A stretch of 37,179 bases of DNA, from assembly GCA_945901795.1 (NCBI GenBank), contig CAMDLP010000029.1, forward strand, positions 1 to 37,179, read 5' to 3'. Shown piece after piece: positions 8,489-17,718 of this stretch. This DNA comes from Akkermansia muciniphila. Lineage in GTDB: Bacteria > Verrucomicrobiota > Verrucomicrobiia > Verrucomicrobiales > Akkermansiaceae. The notes beneath the pieces are model-generated. The model saw nothing but the letters and a program-made list of their open reading frames with translations, made no database searches and was not told the origin of the DNA. The translations under genes and the position numbers were made by a program. Numbering within the stretch: position 1 is the stretch's first letter; each line of letters opens with the position of its first letter.

Positions 8489-9730
8489 TCAAACCAGCTG
8501 TTCCAGATACCACCGAACGAAGTGCTCAACCCCCCGTTCATCGGGCGCGTAGGGGCCGGGCTCGTAGTAGCGCGAGTTGATGCCAGCCTGGTTGTCCTCG
8601 CACAGTTTCCAATCCTGCTCGCTGGTCAGCCGCCAGAATTCGGTCAGGCGCGGCACCTCGTAATCCACACCTTCGCGCGCGTCGCCCCGCACGAGCCAGG
8701 TTACCCGGGCGCGGGTGACCGTGGGCGAGACGGGGAACATCGCGAGCGTCATGGCGTAATCCGGCGAGACCTCGAGCAAGAGATTGGGCAGTCCCACAAC
8801 GACCAGCATGCCGGTCTCGTAGGCGGGCACGGACCCCATCAGCGGCGCCACGGGTTTGCCGTCCATGCTCTCGGTAACCATGCCCTCGCGCAGAAAAAAG
8901 CGGCGGAATTGAAACCATCCTCCGACAGCGAACGGTATTGGACTGGCGCTAATGCCGTGCCGCGCCAGCAGCGCCTGGCCTGCGGCGTTCATTTTCTGGT
9001 CAGCCTCGGTATCTTCCCGCGAACCGATCGAGGCGGCGAACCCGACGACGTTGCAATACTGCGGATGCCCGGTGCCGCAGTGGTAACATTCGCGGGAGTT
9101 CTCCACGACCAGTTTCCAGTTCGCCTGAATATCGTATTCCGCGACGTGCGCGACCTTCGCGGACGGCAGCGCGTGTTGGGTCAGGCGCGGTTCGACCTGT
9201 TGGGCGAACCGCGAGAAATCGGGCGGCTCCGGTGCGAGGCAGATGAAAATGAGGCCCTGCACCTCCCGCGCGTGGGCGCGACGCAGGCCGAAACGGGATT
9301 TGTCGAAGTCCGCCCCCATCAAGCGGGCGCTGATCAGTCGTCCATCCTGCCCATACACCCACTGATGGTACGGACAGACTAGGCTGCGGGCGTTGCCGGA
9401 GGGCTCGTTGCAGATGCGTGAACCACGATGGCGGCAACTGTTGAACAGGGCATGCACTTCCCCCTTCGCGTCGCGGGTGAGGATGATGGATTCGTCGCCG
9501 ATCTGGACGAGGAAATAGTCACCGGCCTTGGCGATCGCATTGCCGTGGCCGGCGAAAATCCACTGCCGGTGCCAGACGCGTTCCAAGTCGTGATCGAAGA
9601 CACCGGGGTCCGTGTAGAAGGCGCGTTCCAAACTCCATCCCGGCTGCTGGCGTGCGCACAGATCATCCAGACCCACACTCGCGATTCGCCCTGTCGTTCG
9701 GCATGTCTGAGCTTCGGTCGAGGTAGTCAT
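8489..9730 (-). CDS. Rieske oxygenase, GbcA-like (N-demethylase type)
   Basis: This 413-residue alpha subunit belongs to the ring-hydroxylating/Rieske oxygenase family. The [2Fe-2S] site is C99-x-H101 in CRHRG and C119-x2-H122 in CPYHQW. The catalytic domain has NWKLVVENSRECYHCGTGHP, giving mononuclear-iron ligands H217 and H222, with D379 in EDNQAG as the likely third. The ECYHC form, rather than the FxGDxYH form of aromatic dioxygenases, is the pattern I associate with oxygenases acting on quaternary amines, such as glycine betaine monooxygenase GbcA and StcD. I therefore infer oxidative N-demethylation of a methylated amine. No ferredoxin reductase partner is in the window. I chose ATG 9730; a TTG at 9751 would add seven residues. 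It heads the operon and is divergent from the SIS regulator. Confidence 0.85.
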   Translation of the reverse strand: MTTSTEAQTCRTTGRIASVGLDDLCARQQPGWSLERAFYTDPGVFDHDLERVWHRQWIFAGHGNAIAKAGDYFLVQIGDESIILTRDAKGEVHALFNSCRHRGSRICNEPSGNARSLVCPYHQWVYGQDGRLISARLMGADFDKSRFGLRRAHAREVQGLIFICLAPEPPDFSRFAQQVEPRLTQHALPSAKVAHVAEYDIQANWKLVVENSRECYHCGTGHPQYCNVVGFAASIGSREDTEADQKMNAAGQALLARHGISASPIPFAVGGWFQFRRFFLREGMVTESMDGKPVAPLMGSVPAYETGMLVVVGLPNLLLEVSPDYAMTLAMFPVSPTVTRARVTWLVRGDAREGVDYEVPRLTEFWRLTSEQDWKLCEDNQAGINSRYYEPGPYAPDERGVEHFVRWYLEQLV

Positions 9731-9759
9731 TGATTCAGTTGCGACATTCAAACACTTTA

Positions 9760-9795
9760 TTGTTGTGAACGCAACACATTCATATAATTTTTTGC
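9760..9795 (+). promoter_or_regulatory. Sigma70-type promoter giving a leaderless rpiR mRNA
   Basis: A perfect -10 hexamer TATAAT lies at 9783-9788. A -35-like TTGTTG lies at 9760-9765, with an ideal 17-bp spacing. The last base of the -10 is seven bases before the ATG at 9796, exactly where transcription would be expected to start. The mRNA for the SIS regulator should therefore be leaderless or nearly so, which agrees with the absence of any Shine-Dalgarno sequence. Confidence 0.7.
9761..9776. promoter_or_regulatory. Palindromic operator candidate in divergent region
   Basis: TGTTG (9761-9765) and CAACA (9772-9776) form inverted arms around six bases. The left arm overlaps the -35 of the regulator promoter. 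A heptamer ACATTCA is also repeated directly at 9744-9750 and 9776-9782, 32 bp apart, about three helical turns. Both lie in the only intergenic region between the two divergent transcription units, so they are the natural targets of the adjacent SIS regulator and would allow autoregulation plus control of the Rieske operon. This is inference from position and symmetry. Confidence 0.4.
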
Positions 9796-10560
9796 ATGTC
9801 TGTCAGCCAAACCCTGCAAACCCGTCTCGCCGACATGCGCCCCAGCGAGGCGGAGGTGGCGCGCTGGCTGTTGCGCGACCTTGGCCTGGTGGCGGAGAAA
9901 AGCCTGCGCGAGGTCGCCGCCGGGTTGAAGACCAGCGACACCACCGTGGTGCGCGCATGCCGGGCGGCGGGCTTCGACGGTTTTCAAGATCTGAAGTATC
10001 ACGTCCTGCGCGAGCTGACCGGCGGCGGCGACTTGAAGCCCGCCATGAACGGCGAGGCTCATTACGGCAGCGACATCTCGGCCAGCGTGACGGCGGCGGA
10101 TTCCGCGCTGGACGCAGCGGCGGGGTTGGTGCGCGGCGCTTCGCGCGTCGTGCTGGCGGGTGTGGGCGCGTCGCACGGCATCGCGCTGGTGCTGACGGAC
10201 GTGCTGTTCACCATGCGCAAGCAGGCGCTGCCGATTCACGACGCGCAGATGGCGGGTTTTGCCTTCACCCCGCCGGTGGGCGGGTTGGTGTTGATCGCGA
10301 TTTCGCATTCGGGCGAGACGCAGTTTCCGCTGCGCGCCGTGCTGGAAGCGAAGAAAGCGGGCGTGAAAACCATCGGCCTGACCAACGAGCCGGGCAGCGA
10401 GCTGGCGCGAGCGGTGGATGTGCTGCTGCCGACGCAGACGGTGGAGCGCCCGGCGGGCAGCTTCGCCATCGCGCCGCGCATCTGCCAACTGGCGGTGCTG
10501 GACCAATTGCTGACCCGCGTGCGGGAGCAGGGGCTGAAACGGAAGCGGACGAGAAAGTGA
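9796..10560 (+). CDS. RpiR/MurR-type SIS-domain transcription regulator
   Basis: This 254-residue protein has the RpiR architecture. An N-terminal helix-turn-helix (about residues 1-75, MRPSEAEVARWLL and then SDTTVVRACRAAGFDGFQDL) precedes a sugar-isomerase (SIS) domain at about 110-245, with RVVLAGVGASHGIALVL and LIAISHSGETQFPLRAV. SIS domains in this family bind phosphosugars such as N-acetylmuramate-6-P or glucosamine-6-P as inducers. Its position opposite a nagB/ROK operon makes a phosphorylated amino sugar the likely effector. A long overlapping frame on the same strand is a shadow. The start is set by the promoter spacing and the HTH N-terminus. It is followed after five bases by the DUF1080 gene, with which it is probably co-transcribed. 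Confidence 0.88.
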   Translation: MSVSQTLQTRLADMRPSEAEVARWLLRDLGLVAEKSLREVAAGLKTSDTTVVRACRAAGFDGFQDLKYHVLRELTGGGDLKPAMNGEAHYGSDISASVTAADSALDAAAGLVRGASRVVLAGVGASHGIALVLTDVLFTMRKQALPIHDAQMAGFAFTPPVGGLVLIAISHSGETQFPLRAVLEAKKAGVKTIGLTNEPGSELARAVDVLLPTQTVERPAGSFAIAPRICQLAVLDQLLTRVREQGLKRKRTRK

Positions 10561-10565
10561 TTTTT

Positions 10566-12005
10566 ATGAAACGAAACTTATATTCATTAATGGCGATGGT
10601 GGTGGGCGCGGGGCTCTTGGGCTCCGTCAGTGCGGCAGAACCGGCTTACACGCCGCCCAAGTCCGAGTGGAAACATCTCTTCAACGGCAAGGACTTATCC
10701 AACTGGGACAAGTTTCTCGCCACACCCAGCGGGTCCGCTCCCTTGGTGGCGAACGTCGATCCGAAGGGCGTGTTCACCGTGACGAACCTGAATGGCGAGA
10801 ATGTCATCCACGTCTCCGGTCAGAACTATGGTGCCATCACCACGCATGACGAGTTCACGAACTTCCATTTCCGCGTCCAATTCCAGTGGGGCGTGGGCCG
10901 CTTCGGCGGACGCGCCCACGTTGGGCGTGACACGGGTATTCTCTATTGCGGCATCGGCGCGCCGAATCCGCGCACGGGCTGGCTGACCTCAGTCGAGAAC
11001 AACGTGATGGAGAAAGGCGTTGGCCAATGGTGGAGCGTCAACGGCGCGATCATTGACTGCGAAGGCGAATGGATCACCGACGAGAACGAGCTCTACATCC
11101 CCTACAAACGCGAGGGCAAGGGCGAGAAGAACATCGTGTGGCGCAAGGGCGGGCCGCGCATCACCACCACGAGGGGCAACGGAATCACGCCTCCTTTCGA
11201 TGTCGAACAGGTCTTTGGCAATTGGAACACCGTCGAGGTCGTGTTCTGGGGCGGCAACTGCATCCACATCCTCAACGGCCACGTGAACCTCGTGGCGTTT
11301 AATCCGCGTTACAAGCAAGGCGACCAGTGGCGCGCGCTGACTCACGGCAGGATTCAACTCCAGTCGGAGGACGCGGAGGTGTTCTATCGCAAGGCCGAGG
11401 TGCGCTCGCTCTATGAATTGCCGGCGGAGTATCTGGACCAAGTCGTCTCGCCGGTGGGAAGCGAAGAGGGTTTCATTCCGCTGTTGAGCGATGCGGCGTT
11501 GAAGGATTGGAAGCAGTGCGGTCCCGGAAAGTTCACGGTCGCAGACGGTGTCGCCACGGCCGAAGGCGGCATGGGCTTGTGGTGGTATGCCGGCCGGCAG
11601 TTCACGAACTTTGTGATGCGCGGCGAGTTCCTGCAGGAGCAGGACATCGCGGACTCGGGCGTGTTCCTGCGTTTCCCCGATCCGGGCAATGATCCATCGG
11701 TCGCCGTGAAGAATGGTCACGAAATGGAAATCGGCGATCCGAATCCGGAGAAACCGACCTGGCGCACGGGCGCACTGTATCCCTTCCACGCGCCGGTCAC
11801 GGCCAACACCAAGCCCGTCGGCCAATGGAACAGCTACGAGATCGTCGCACGCGGCCACGACTACTCCATCCGCATCAACGGCAAGGTGGTGAACACCTGG
11901 ACCGACACGACGCAGCGGACATTGAGCGGCTTCATCGGCTTGCAGAATTACAACGACGGGAAGACCGTCCGGCACCGGAACCTGCGCGTGAAGGAAGTGC
12001 TGTGA
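10566..12005 (+). CDS. Secreted two-domain DUF1080 glycoside-cleaving protein
   Basis: This 479-residue protein starts with a signal peptide (MKRNLYSLMAMVVGAGLLGS, cleavage near VSAAEP), so it is exported. It has two DUF1080-type concanavalin-like domains. The first, at about residues 35-285, begins EWKHLFNGKDLSNWDKF. The second, at about 300-478, begins FIPLLSDAALKDWKQ and contains DSGVFLRFPDPG, GHEMEIGD and WNSYEIVARGHDYSIRING. DUF1080 has been renamed 3-keto-disaccharide hydrolase because some members cleave 3-keto-glycosides; activity here is inferred. Most members have one domain, so the duplication is worth noting. It follows the SIS regulator by five bases, which suggests that the regulator and the exported enzyme are made together and that the substrate is a glycoside of the sugar handled by the divergent operon. 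Confidence 0.82.
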   Translation: MKRNLYSLMAMVVGAGLLGSVSAAEPAYTPPKSEWKHLFNGKDLSNWDKFLATPSGSAPLVANVDPKGVFTVTNLNGENVIHVSGQNYGAITTHDEFTNFHFRVQFQWGVGRFGGRAHVGRDTGILYCGIGAPNPRTGWLTSVENNVMEKGVGQWWSVNGAIIDCEGEWITDENELYIPYKREGKGEKNIVWRKGGPRITTTRGNGITPPFDVEQVFGNWNTVEVVFWGGNCIHILNGHVNLVAFNPRYKQGDQWRALTHGRIQLQSEDAEVFYRKAEVRSLYELPAEYLDQVVSPVGSEEGFIPLLSDAALKDWKQCGPGKFTVADGVATAEGGMGLWWYAGRQFTNFVMRGEFLQEQDIADSGVFLRFPDPGNDPSVAVKNGHEMEIGDPNPEKPTWRTGALYPFHAPVTANTKPVGQWNSYEIVARGHDYSIRINGKVVNTWTDTTQRTLSGFIGLQNYNDGKTVRHRNLRVKEVL

Positions 12006-12274
12006 TGCCCTTCGTCATAGAAGCGCAGATAGAGGTTCCACCAGTTGAAATTTTCCTTTTTAGGTGAGAGGGGCAGAAGATGAGGCCCGTATTCTAAAGT
12101 CCAAGACGGAACGTGTTGGCTCACTTCTTCGCCGGGAATTGTCACCCCTCAGACTCCATGCTCAAGAGCCTCCATTTTAACGTTTTAACCCAAAAAAATC
12201 CGCTTCCCGAACCCATCGAAATCCAGCAAGCAGATGTCAGCTTGACCACACCCGCCGCCCCTTTCCCAACCGAG

Positions 12275-15240
12275 ATGTCACCGATGATTTTTGTCACCCG
12301 CTGCCTGCCGCTTTTCGCGGGCATGGCCTGCTGCGCTGCGGCGGAAACGGTCAGCTTCAACCGCGAGATCCGGCCCATCCTTTCCGACAACTGCTATGCC
12401 TGCCACGGCTTCGATCCCAAGACCCGCGAGGCGGGCTTGCGGCTCGACACCTTCGAGGGGGCCACGGCGGACAACGGCGGCGTGACCGCCATCGTGCCCG
12501 GCGATGTGAAAAAATCCGAGCTATGGCATCGCATCCACAGCACCGATCCGGACGAGGTGATGCCGCCGCCGAAAACGCACAAGACGATTTCCGCCGAACA
12601 AAAAGCGAAGCTGCGGAAATGGATCGAGCAGGGCGCGCCCTATGAGAGGCATTGGTCCCTCGTGCCGCCCGCCGCAGCCGCGATCCCGGCGGTGAAACAG
12701 ACCGAGTGGCCGCGCAATCCCATCGACCATTTCGTGCTCGCCCAACTGGAGGAGAAGGGACTCAAACCCTCGCCCGAGGCGGTGAAGGAATCGTTGATCC
12801 GCCGCGTGACCCTCGATCTAACCGGCCTGCCGCCGACCCTGCCGGAGATCGACGCCTTTCTCGCCGACACCTCGCCGGACGCCTACGAAAAAGTGGTGGA
12901 TCGCCTGCTGGCCTCACCGCACTACGGCGAGCGCATGGCGGTGGATTGGCTGGACGCCGCGCGCTACGCGGACACGAACGGATTCCAAGTCGATCGCGAC
13001 CGCGAAATCTGGGCGTGGCGCGACTGGGTGATCGGCGCTTTCAACCGTAATCTGCCATTCGACCAGTTCACCATCGAACAGCTCGCCGGCGACCTCTTGC
13101 CAAATCCGACGTTGGACCAGCTCATCGCCACGGGGTTCAGCCGCAACACCATGCTGAACGAGGAGGGTGCGATCGACCCCGAGGAGTTCCTCAACGAATA
13201 TGCCTCCGACCGTGCCGAAACCACGGTTGCCGTCTGGCTCGCGCAGACTCTCAACTGCTGCCGCTGCCACGACCACAAATACGACCCTCTCACGGCCCGG
13301 GATTTCTACTCGATGAAGGCGTTTTTCAACAACGTCCCGGAGCTCGGTGCAGGCAATTATGGCGCGTCGATCCGGGTCAACAGCCCACCGCAGATCAAGC
13401 TGCCCGCGCCGGAGATCGAGGCGGAGATCGCAAAGCTCCGTGCGGAAATGTTGCAGCTCGAAAATGCCAGCGCCGAAGCCGCCAAGGCACCGCAAAATCA
13501 GGCAGCATCGACGGTTGCTTGGACAGTTCTCGCCCCAACAGCACTTCAGGCGGCCGGCGGCGCCACGTTGACGATCCAGCCGGATGGAGCTGTTCTCGCC
13601 AGCGGTGAAAATCCGGCCCAAGAGACATACATGGTCACCGCCCCGGTCACTTTGGGAACCGTCTCCGCGATCCGGGTGGAGGCACTGCCCGACGACTCGT
13701 TGCCAGCCCGCGGCCCAGGACGCGCCGTGAATGGCAATTTCGTGATGACCGATGTCCGCATGGCGGTGGACCCACCGGCGGCGGCCGCTCGACCCGTGGG
13801 TTTCAATGCCGCCGTGGCCGCTTTCAGCCAGGAGCAATTTCCGGCCGCCCATGCCATCGATGCCGATCAAAGCAGCGGCTGGGCGATCCAACCCGAACTC
13901 GGCAAACCGCACGCAGCGGTGTTCGCTCTGGATGCCCCGATCACTGTAGAGCCGGGTTCCACGGTGACTCTTACCCTCGGCTTCCATTCGCCCCATGCCA
14001 ACCATCAGCTTGGACGTTTTCGCTTGGCGCTCACCGATGCCCCGTCTCCCGCAGCGACTGTAGCCAGCCAACTGGCGGCCACGAAATCGCAGGCTGCGGA
14101 TCAGATCGCGGCGCTGAAGAAAAAAATCGGGGAACTGGAACTCACCATCCCTACCACCCTCGTCATGGCGGAAATGCCGAAGCCGCGGCCGACGTTCATT
14201 CTCACGCGCGGTGCTTTCAACCAGCCCGCCGAGAAGGTCGAACCCGCAACGCCCGCCGTGCTGCCGCCGATGACCGCCGACCTCCCGCGCAACCGCCTCG
14301 GCCTCGCGAAGTGGCTCGTTTCCCAGGAGAACCCGCTCACCGCGCGGGTGACGGTGAATCGTTTCTGGCAGCAGGTATTCGGATACGGCCTCGTGAAAAC
14401 CAGCGAGGACTTCGGCTCGCAGGGGCAATCGCCGTCGCATCCCGAGCTGCTCGATTGGCTGGCCATGGATTTCACCGCGAAGGGTTGGGACGTGAAGCGC
14501 CTCATGAAATTGATGGCCACCAGCGCCACCTACCGGCAGGGTGCCGCGTTCACCCCGCAGCTGGTCGAGAACGATCCGGAAAACCGCCTGCTCGCCCGCA
14601 GCGGACGGAACCGTTTGATGGGCGAGTTCATCCGCGACCAAGCGCTCGCCGTCAGCGGGCTGCTGGCAAACAAACTCGGCGGCCCGTCGGTGAAGCCCTA
14701 TCACCCGCCTGGCATTTACGAGCAGCTCACCGGCGGCGGCACCACCGATACCTACGTGCCCGGCACCGGTGAAGACCTTTTCCGCCGCAGCCTCTACACG
14801 TATTGGAAGCGCTCCGTGCCGCACCCCGCCATGCTCTCCTTCGGCACCCCGTTCCGAGAAGTTTGCGCCATCCAGCGCCCCCGCAGCAACACCCCGCTTC
14901 AGGCGCTAAATCTGATGAACGATCCGACCTACGTGGAGGCCAGCCGTTTCCTCGCCGTAAGGATGATGGAAAGCTCCGCCGGCACCCCGCAGCGCCTGGC
15001 GTTCGGGTTCCGCTCCGCTCCGCACTCGCCCGCGCCCCGCGCCCCGCCGAAATGACCATCCTCGAACGCGCCCATCAACGTGCTCTCGCCGATTTCCGAG
15101 CCGATCCGGAGGCCGCGAAAGCCCTGCTCGCGGTCGGCACCAAACCCGCCGACCCGAAATACGATCCCGCCGAACTCGCGGCGCTGGCCAGCGTGGCGGG
15201 CACGATTCTCTGTATGGATGAAACCGTCACCAAGCCCTGA
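12275..15240 (+). CDS. DUF1549/DUF1553 c-type cytochrome, frameshifted near 3' end
   Basis: This is a planctomycete-type PSCyt1-DUF1549-DUF1553 protein, a large secreted haem protein found mainly in the PVC group. After a signal peptide ([20 protein letters not shown]), CYACH at residues 40-44 is the haem site. DUF1549 spans about 145-350, with [10 protein letters not shown] at its end. A discoidin-like insert follows, and DUF1553 starts near 665 with [20 protein letters not shown]. The frame ends early at 15055, but the family's C-terminus ([16 protein letters not shown] through [12 protein letters not shown]) continues in another frame to 15240. Removing one copy of a 5-bp tandem duplication at 15011-15020 restores a 986-residue protein. 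ATG 12284 is an alternative start. It is coupled to DUF1501, five bases downstream, its usual partner. Confidence 0.8.
15011..15020 (+). repeat. Tandem CGCTC duplication causing a frameshift
   Basis: CGCTC occurs twice in a row at 15011-15015 and 15016-15020, inside the DUF1553 coding region. With one copy, the frame reads [17 protein letters not shown], matching the family pattern. With two copies the frame shifts and stops at 15055. Confidence 0.8.
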
Positions 15241-15245
15241 ACGAC

Positions 15246-16685
15246 ATGCACCCTTTTGATCCGCTCAACGTCACCCGCCGCCAGTTCCTCGGGAAAGCCA
15301 GTCTCGGCCTCGGCTCTGCGGCTTTGGCTTCACTGCTGAACCCGCGCCTCTTTGCCGCGGGTGCATCAAGCAGCGCACTTTTACCGCATTTCGCGCCGAA
15401 AGCGAAGCGCGTCATCTGGCTCACCCAGGCGGGCGCACCCTCGCAGTTGGAGACTTTCGATTACAAGCCCGGCCTTGCCGCGATGTTCGACAAGGACATG
15501 CCGGCTTCTGTCCGCGGCGACCAGCGCCTCACCGGCTTCACCTCGGGACAGGGTCGGCTGCCCATCGCGCCGTCGGTTTATAAATTTTCCCAGCACGGCC
15601 AGAGCGGCATGTGGCTCAGTGAGCTGCTGCCGCACACCGCGAAGCTCGCCGACGAGATCTGCGTAATCCGTTCCATGCACACCGAGGCGATCAACCACGA
15701 TCCCGCGATGACCCTGATGCAGACCGGCCATATGAATGGCGGTCGGCCCTCTTTCGGCGCTTGGGTTTCTTACGGCCTCGGCACCATGAACGAGAACCTG
15801 CCCTCGTTCGTGGCCATGGTTTCCCGCCCGAGTGGCAAAACCAACGCGCAGCCGCTCCACGAGCGCATGTGGGGAGCCGGCTTCCTGCCTGCGAAATACC
15901 AAGGCGTGCGCTTCAACTCCGGCAAGAACCCCGTCCTTTTCCTCAACGATCCTCCGGGTATCACCACCGCGCGCCGCCGTGCCATGCTCGATGATCTCGG
16001 AGACTTGAACCACATCACGCTCAACGATTATCAGGATCCGGAAACCCGGAACCGCATCGACCAGTTCGAGATGGCCTTCCGCATGCAGGCCAGCGTGCCC
16101 GAGCTTTCCGACATCTCACAAGAGCCGGAAAAAGTCTTCGAGGCCTACGGCCCGGAATCGAAGAAGCCCGGAAGCTTCGCCGCGAACTGCATTCTCGCCC
16201 GCCGCCTCGCCGAGCGCGGCGTGCGTTTCATCCAGCTTTACCACCGCGGCTGGGATCAACACGATAACCTGCCCTCCGGTATCAAGAGCCAGTGCTACGA
16301 CACGGACCAGCCCACCGCCGCCTTGCTCATGGAACTCAAGGAACGCGGCCTGCTGGAGGACACCCTCGTCATCTGGGGCGGCGAGTTCGGGCGCACCGTA
16401 TTTTCCCAGGGGAAACTCACGGCAGACAACTACGGCCGCGACCACCATCCGCGCTGCTTCAGCATCTGGATGGCAGGTGCCGGCATCAAGCGCGGCCACG
16501 TCCTCGGCGAGACCGACGACTTCAGCTACAACATCGTGAAAGACCCCGTCCACATTCACGATCTCAACGCCACGGCTCTCCATTTGTTGGGAATTGACCA
16601 CACCCGCCTCACCCACCGCTTCCAAGGCCGCGACTTCCGGCTCACGGATGTCCACGGGCATGTTGTGGATAAGATTTTGGTTTGA
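15246..16685 (+). CDS. DUF1501 protein with Tat-like signal
   Basis: This 479-residue protein has an N-terminal twin-arginine-like signal ([20 protein letters not shown]), typical of DUF1501 proteins, which are exported folded. The body has the family's alkaline-phosphatase/sulfatase-like fold markers: [20 protein letters not shown] near residues 52-71, [28 protein letters not shown] around 325-340, then [14 protein letters not shown] and [15 protein letters not shown]. Family members almost always sit beside a DUF1549/DUF1553 cytochrome, as here with a five-base gap, and the pair is presumed to act together in the periplasm. The biochemical role is unknown. The protein appears full length with no missing conserved block. 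Confidence 0.87.
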   Translation: MHPFDPLNVTRRQFLGKASLGLGSAALASLLNPRLFAAGASSSALLPHFAPKAKRVIWLTQAGAPSQLETFDYKPGLAAMFDKDMPASVRGDQRLTGFTSGQGRLPIAPSVYKFSQHGQSGMWLSELLPHTAKLADEICVIRSMHTEAINHDPAMTLMQTGHMNGGRPSFGAWVSYGLGTMNENLPSFVAMVSRPSGKTNAQPLHERMWGAGFLPAKYQGVRFNSGKNPVLFLNDPPGITTARRRAMLDDLGDLNHITLNDYQDPETRNRIDQFEMAFRMQASVPELSDISQEPEKVFEAYGPESKKPGSFAANCILARRLAERGVRFIQLYHRGWDQHDNLPSGIKSQCYDTDQPTAALLMELKERGLLEDTLVIWGGEFGRTVFSQGKLTADNYGRDHHPRCFSIWMAGAGIKRGHVLGETDDFSYNIVKDPVHIHDLNATALHLLGIDHTRLTHRFQGRDFRLTDVHGHVVDKILV

Positions 16686-16715
16686 CCTCAAAACGTCCTG
16701 ACCGAAGAAAGGCCG

Positions 16716-16755
16716 CCGTCCGGACGGAGTATCTGGCCGGTGAAGCTTGCCGGCC
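16716..16755. repeat. Palindrome and hairpin downstream of DUF1501 gene
   Basis: CCGTCCGGACGG (16716-16727) is a perfect 12-bp palindrome. GGCCGG (16735-16740) pairs with CCGGCC (16750-16755) around a nine-base loop. No T-run follows, so a Rho-independent terminator is not clear. Lying 30 bp after the DUF1501 stop, they may still mark the end of that transcript. I see no gene in the 252 bp between DUF1501 and hslO. Confidence 0.35.
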
Positions 16756-16937
16756 GAAGTCCAATGCCTCTGAGGATTGGAGCAATATCCCATTTTTCAT
16801 CAATAACCTTTCATCCCGCCATGGCGCGCCGGATGCAGGCGCAGGATCTGATTTTCCGAGTGGCGCGGATTCGCTCTGCGTGATTCGATCTCGCCGCAGG
16901 CAGCTTGATCCCGAGTGCCGCACGAATCACCGCCACC

Positions 16938-17702
16938 ATGGAAGTCCCCGAAGAGTTCACGAAAATCGAATCCATCTTCGTCCGGCACCGCAACGCGCTG
17001 CTGCTGCGCGGCCAGTTCACGCCGATTTACACGGACTACTATCTGCATTTGATGCAGCACGGCATCCGTCCGCCGGGCGAGCTCGACCAGATGCTCAAGG
17101 ACACGCTCGCCATGCTCGCGCTACATCTCGTCGCCCGCCCGTGGGCCGAGTCCATCGCCTGGACCGCGAACCTCCGCGCGCCGCGGATGAACTTGTTCGT
17201 CACCGGCGGCTCGTTTGACGAGGCGATCACCGGCCGGATCTTCACCGAGGACGTCCGCGAGCCGGACCGGAATTTTTTCTACGCCCAGACGACCACCGTC
17301 GATAACAGCACGCCGCGGCTCTCGACCCTAGAAATCAAGGGCAAGGACCCCATCGTCTGGCTCTCCCAGTATTACGACCAGTCCGAGCAACGCCCGGCGC
17401 GCGCCTTCCGGTTAGAAGATGAGAATTTCGCCATCGTCGCCGCCCAGCCGGATTGCGATCTCGAATGGCTCGAATCCCTCGACGCCGACGCGGTCGCTAA
17501 AATCACCGAAACCGAGGAGACCACGATTCTCGAAACCCGCCGCTTCCGTTTCCACTGCGGCTGCACCATCGACAAGATCCTACCCATCCTCGGCGGCTGG
17601 AAGGACCGCCTCGACGATCTCTTCGGCGACGAGGAATCCATCAACATCCAGTGCCCGCGTTGCGCCGCCAAGTATCGCGTCACCCGCGACATGATCGTTT
17701 GA
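16938..17702 (+). CDS. hslO: Hsp33 redox-regulated chaperone
   Basis: This 254-residue Hsp33 family protein is a cytoplasmic holdase activated by oxidative unfolding. The N-terminal domain has RHRNALLLRGQFTPIY and a later YYDQSEQRPARAFRL block matching the YF.RSEQLPTR region of E. coli Hsp33. The C-terminal redox switch is intact: C207-x-C209 (CGC) and C239-x2-C242 (CPRC), the four zinc ligands. In reduced cells they hold zinc; oxidation forms disulfides and exposes the client-binding surface. The protein is about 40 residues shorter than E. coli Hsp33 and quite divergent in the N-terminal domain. I chose ATG 16938 because the upstream TTG extension has no similarity. It converges on argA with a 16-bp gap. 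Confidence 0.85.
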   Translation: MEVPEEFTKIESIFVRHRNALLLRGQFTPIYTDYYLHLMQHGIRPPGELDQMLKDTLAMLALHLVARPWAESIAWTANLRAPRMNLFVTGGSFDEAITGRIFTEDVREPDRNFFYAQTTTVDNSTPRLSTLEIKGKDPIVWLSQYYDQSEQRPARAFRLEDENFAIVAAQPDCDLEWLESLDADAVAKITETEETTILETRRFRFHCGCTIDKILPILGGWKDRLDDLFGDEESINIQCPRCAAKYRVTRDMIV

Positions 17703-17718
17703 TCCGAATCTGTTCCGC

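Noticed and set aside
9765-10565. Long open extension upstream of the DUF1080 gene
   Set aside because: It is arginine/glycine-rich shadow translation of the SIS regulator in another frame; the signal peptide begins at 10566.
12914-14824. 636-codon open frame antisense to the DUF1549/DUF1553 gene
   Set aside because: Typical GC-rich shadow frame; the sense strand encodes all family motifs.
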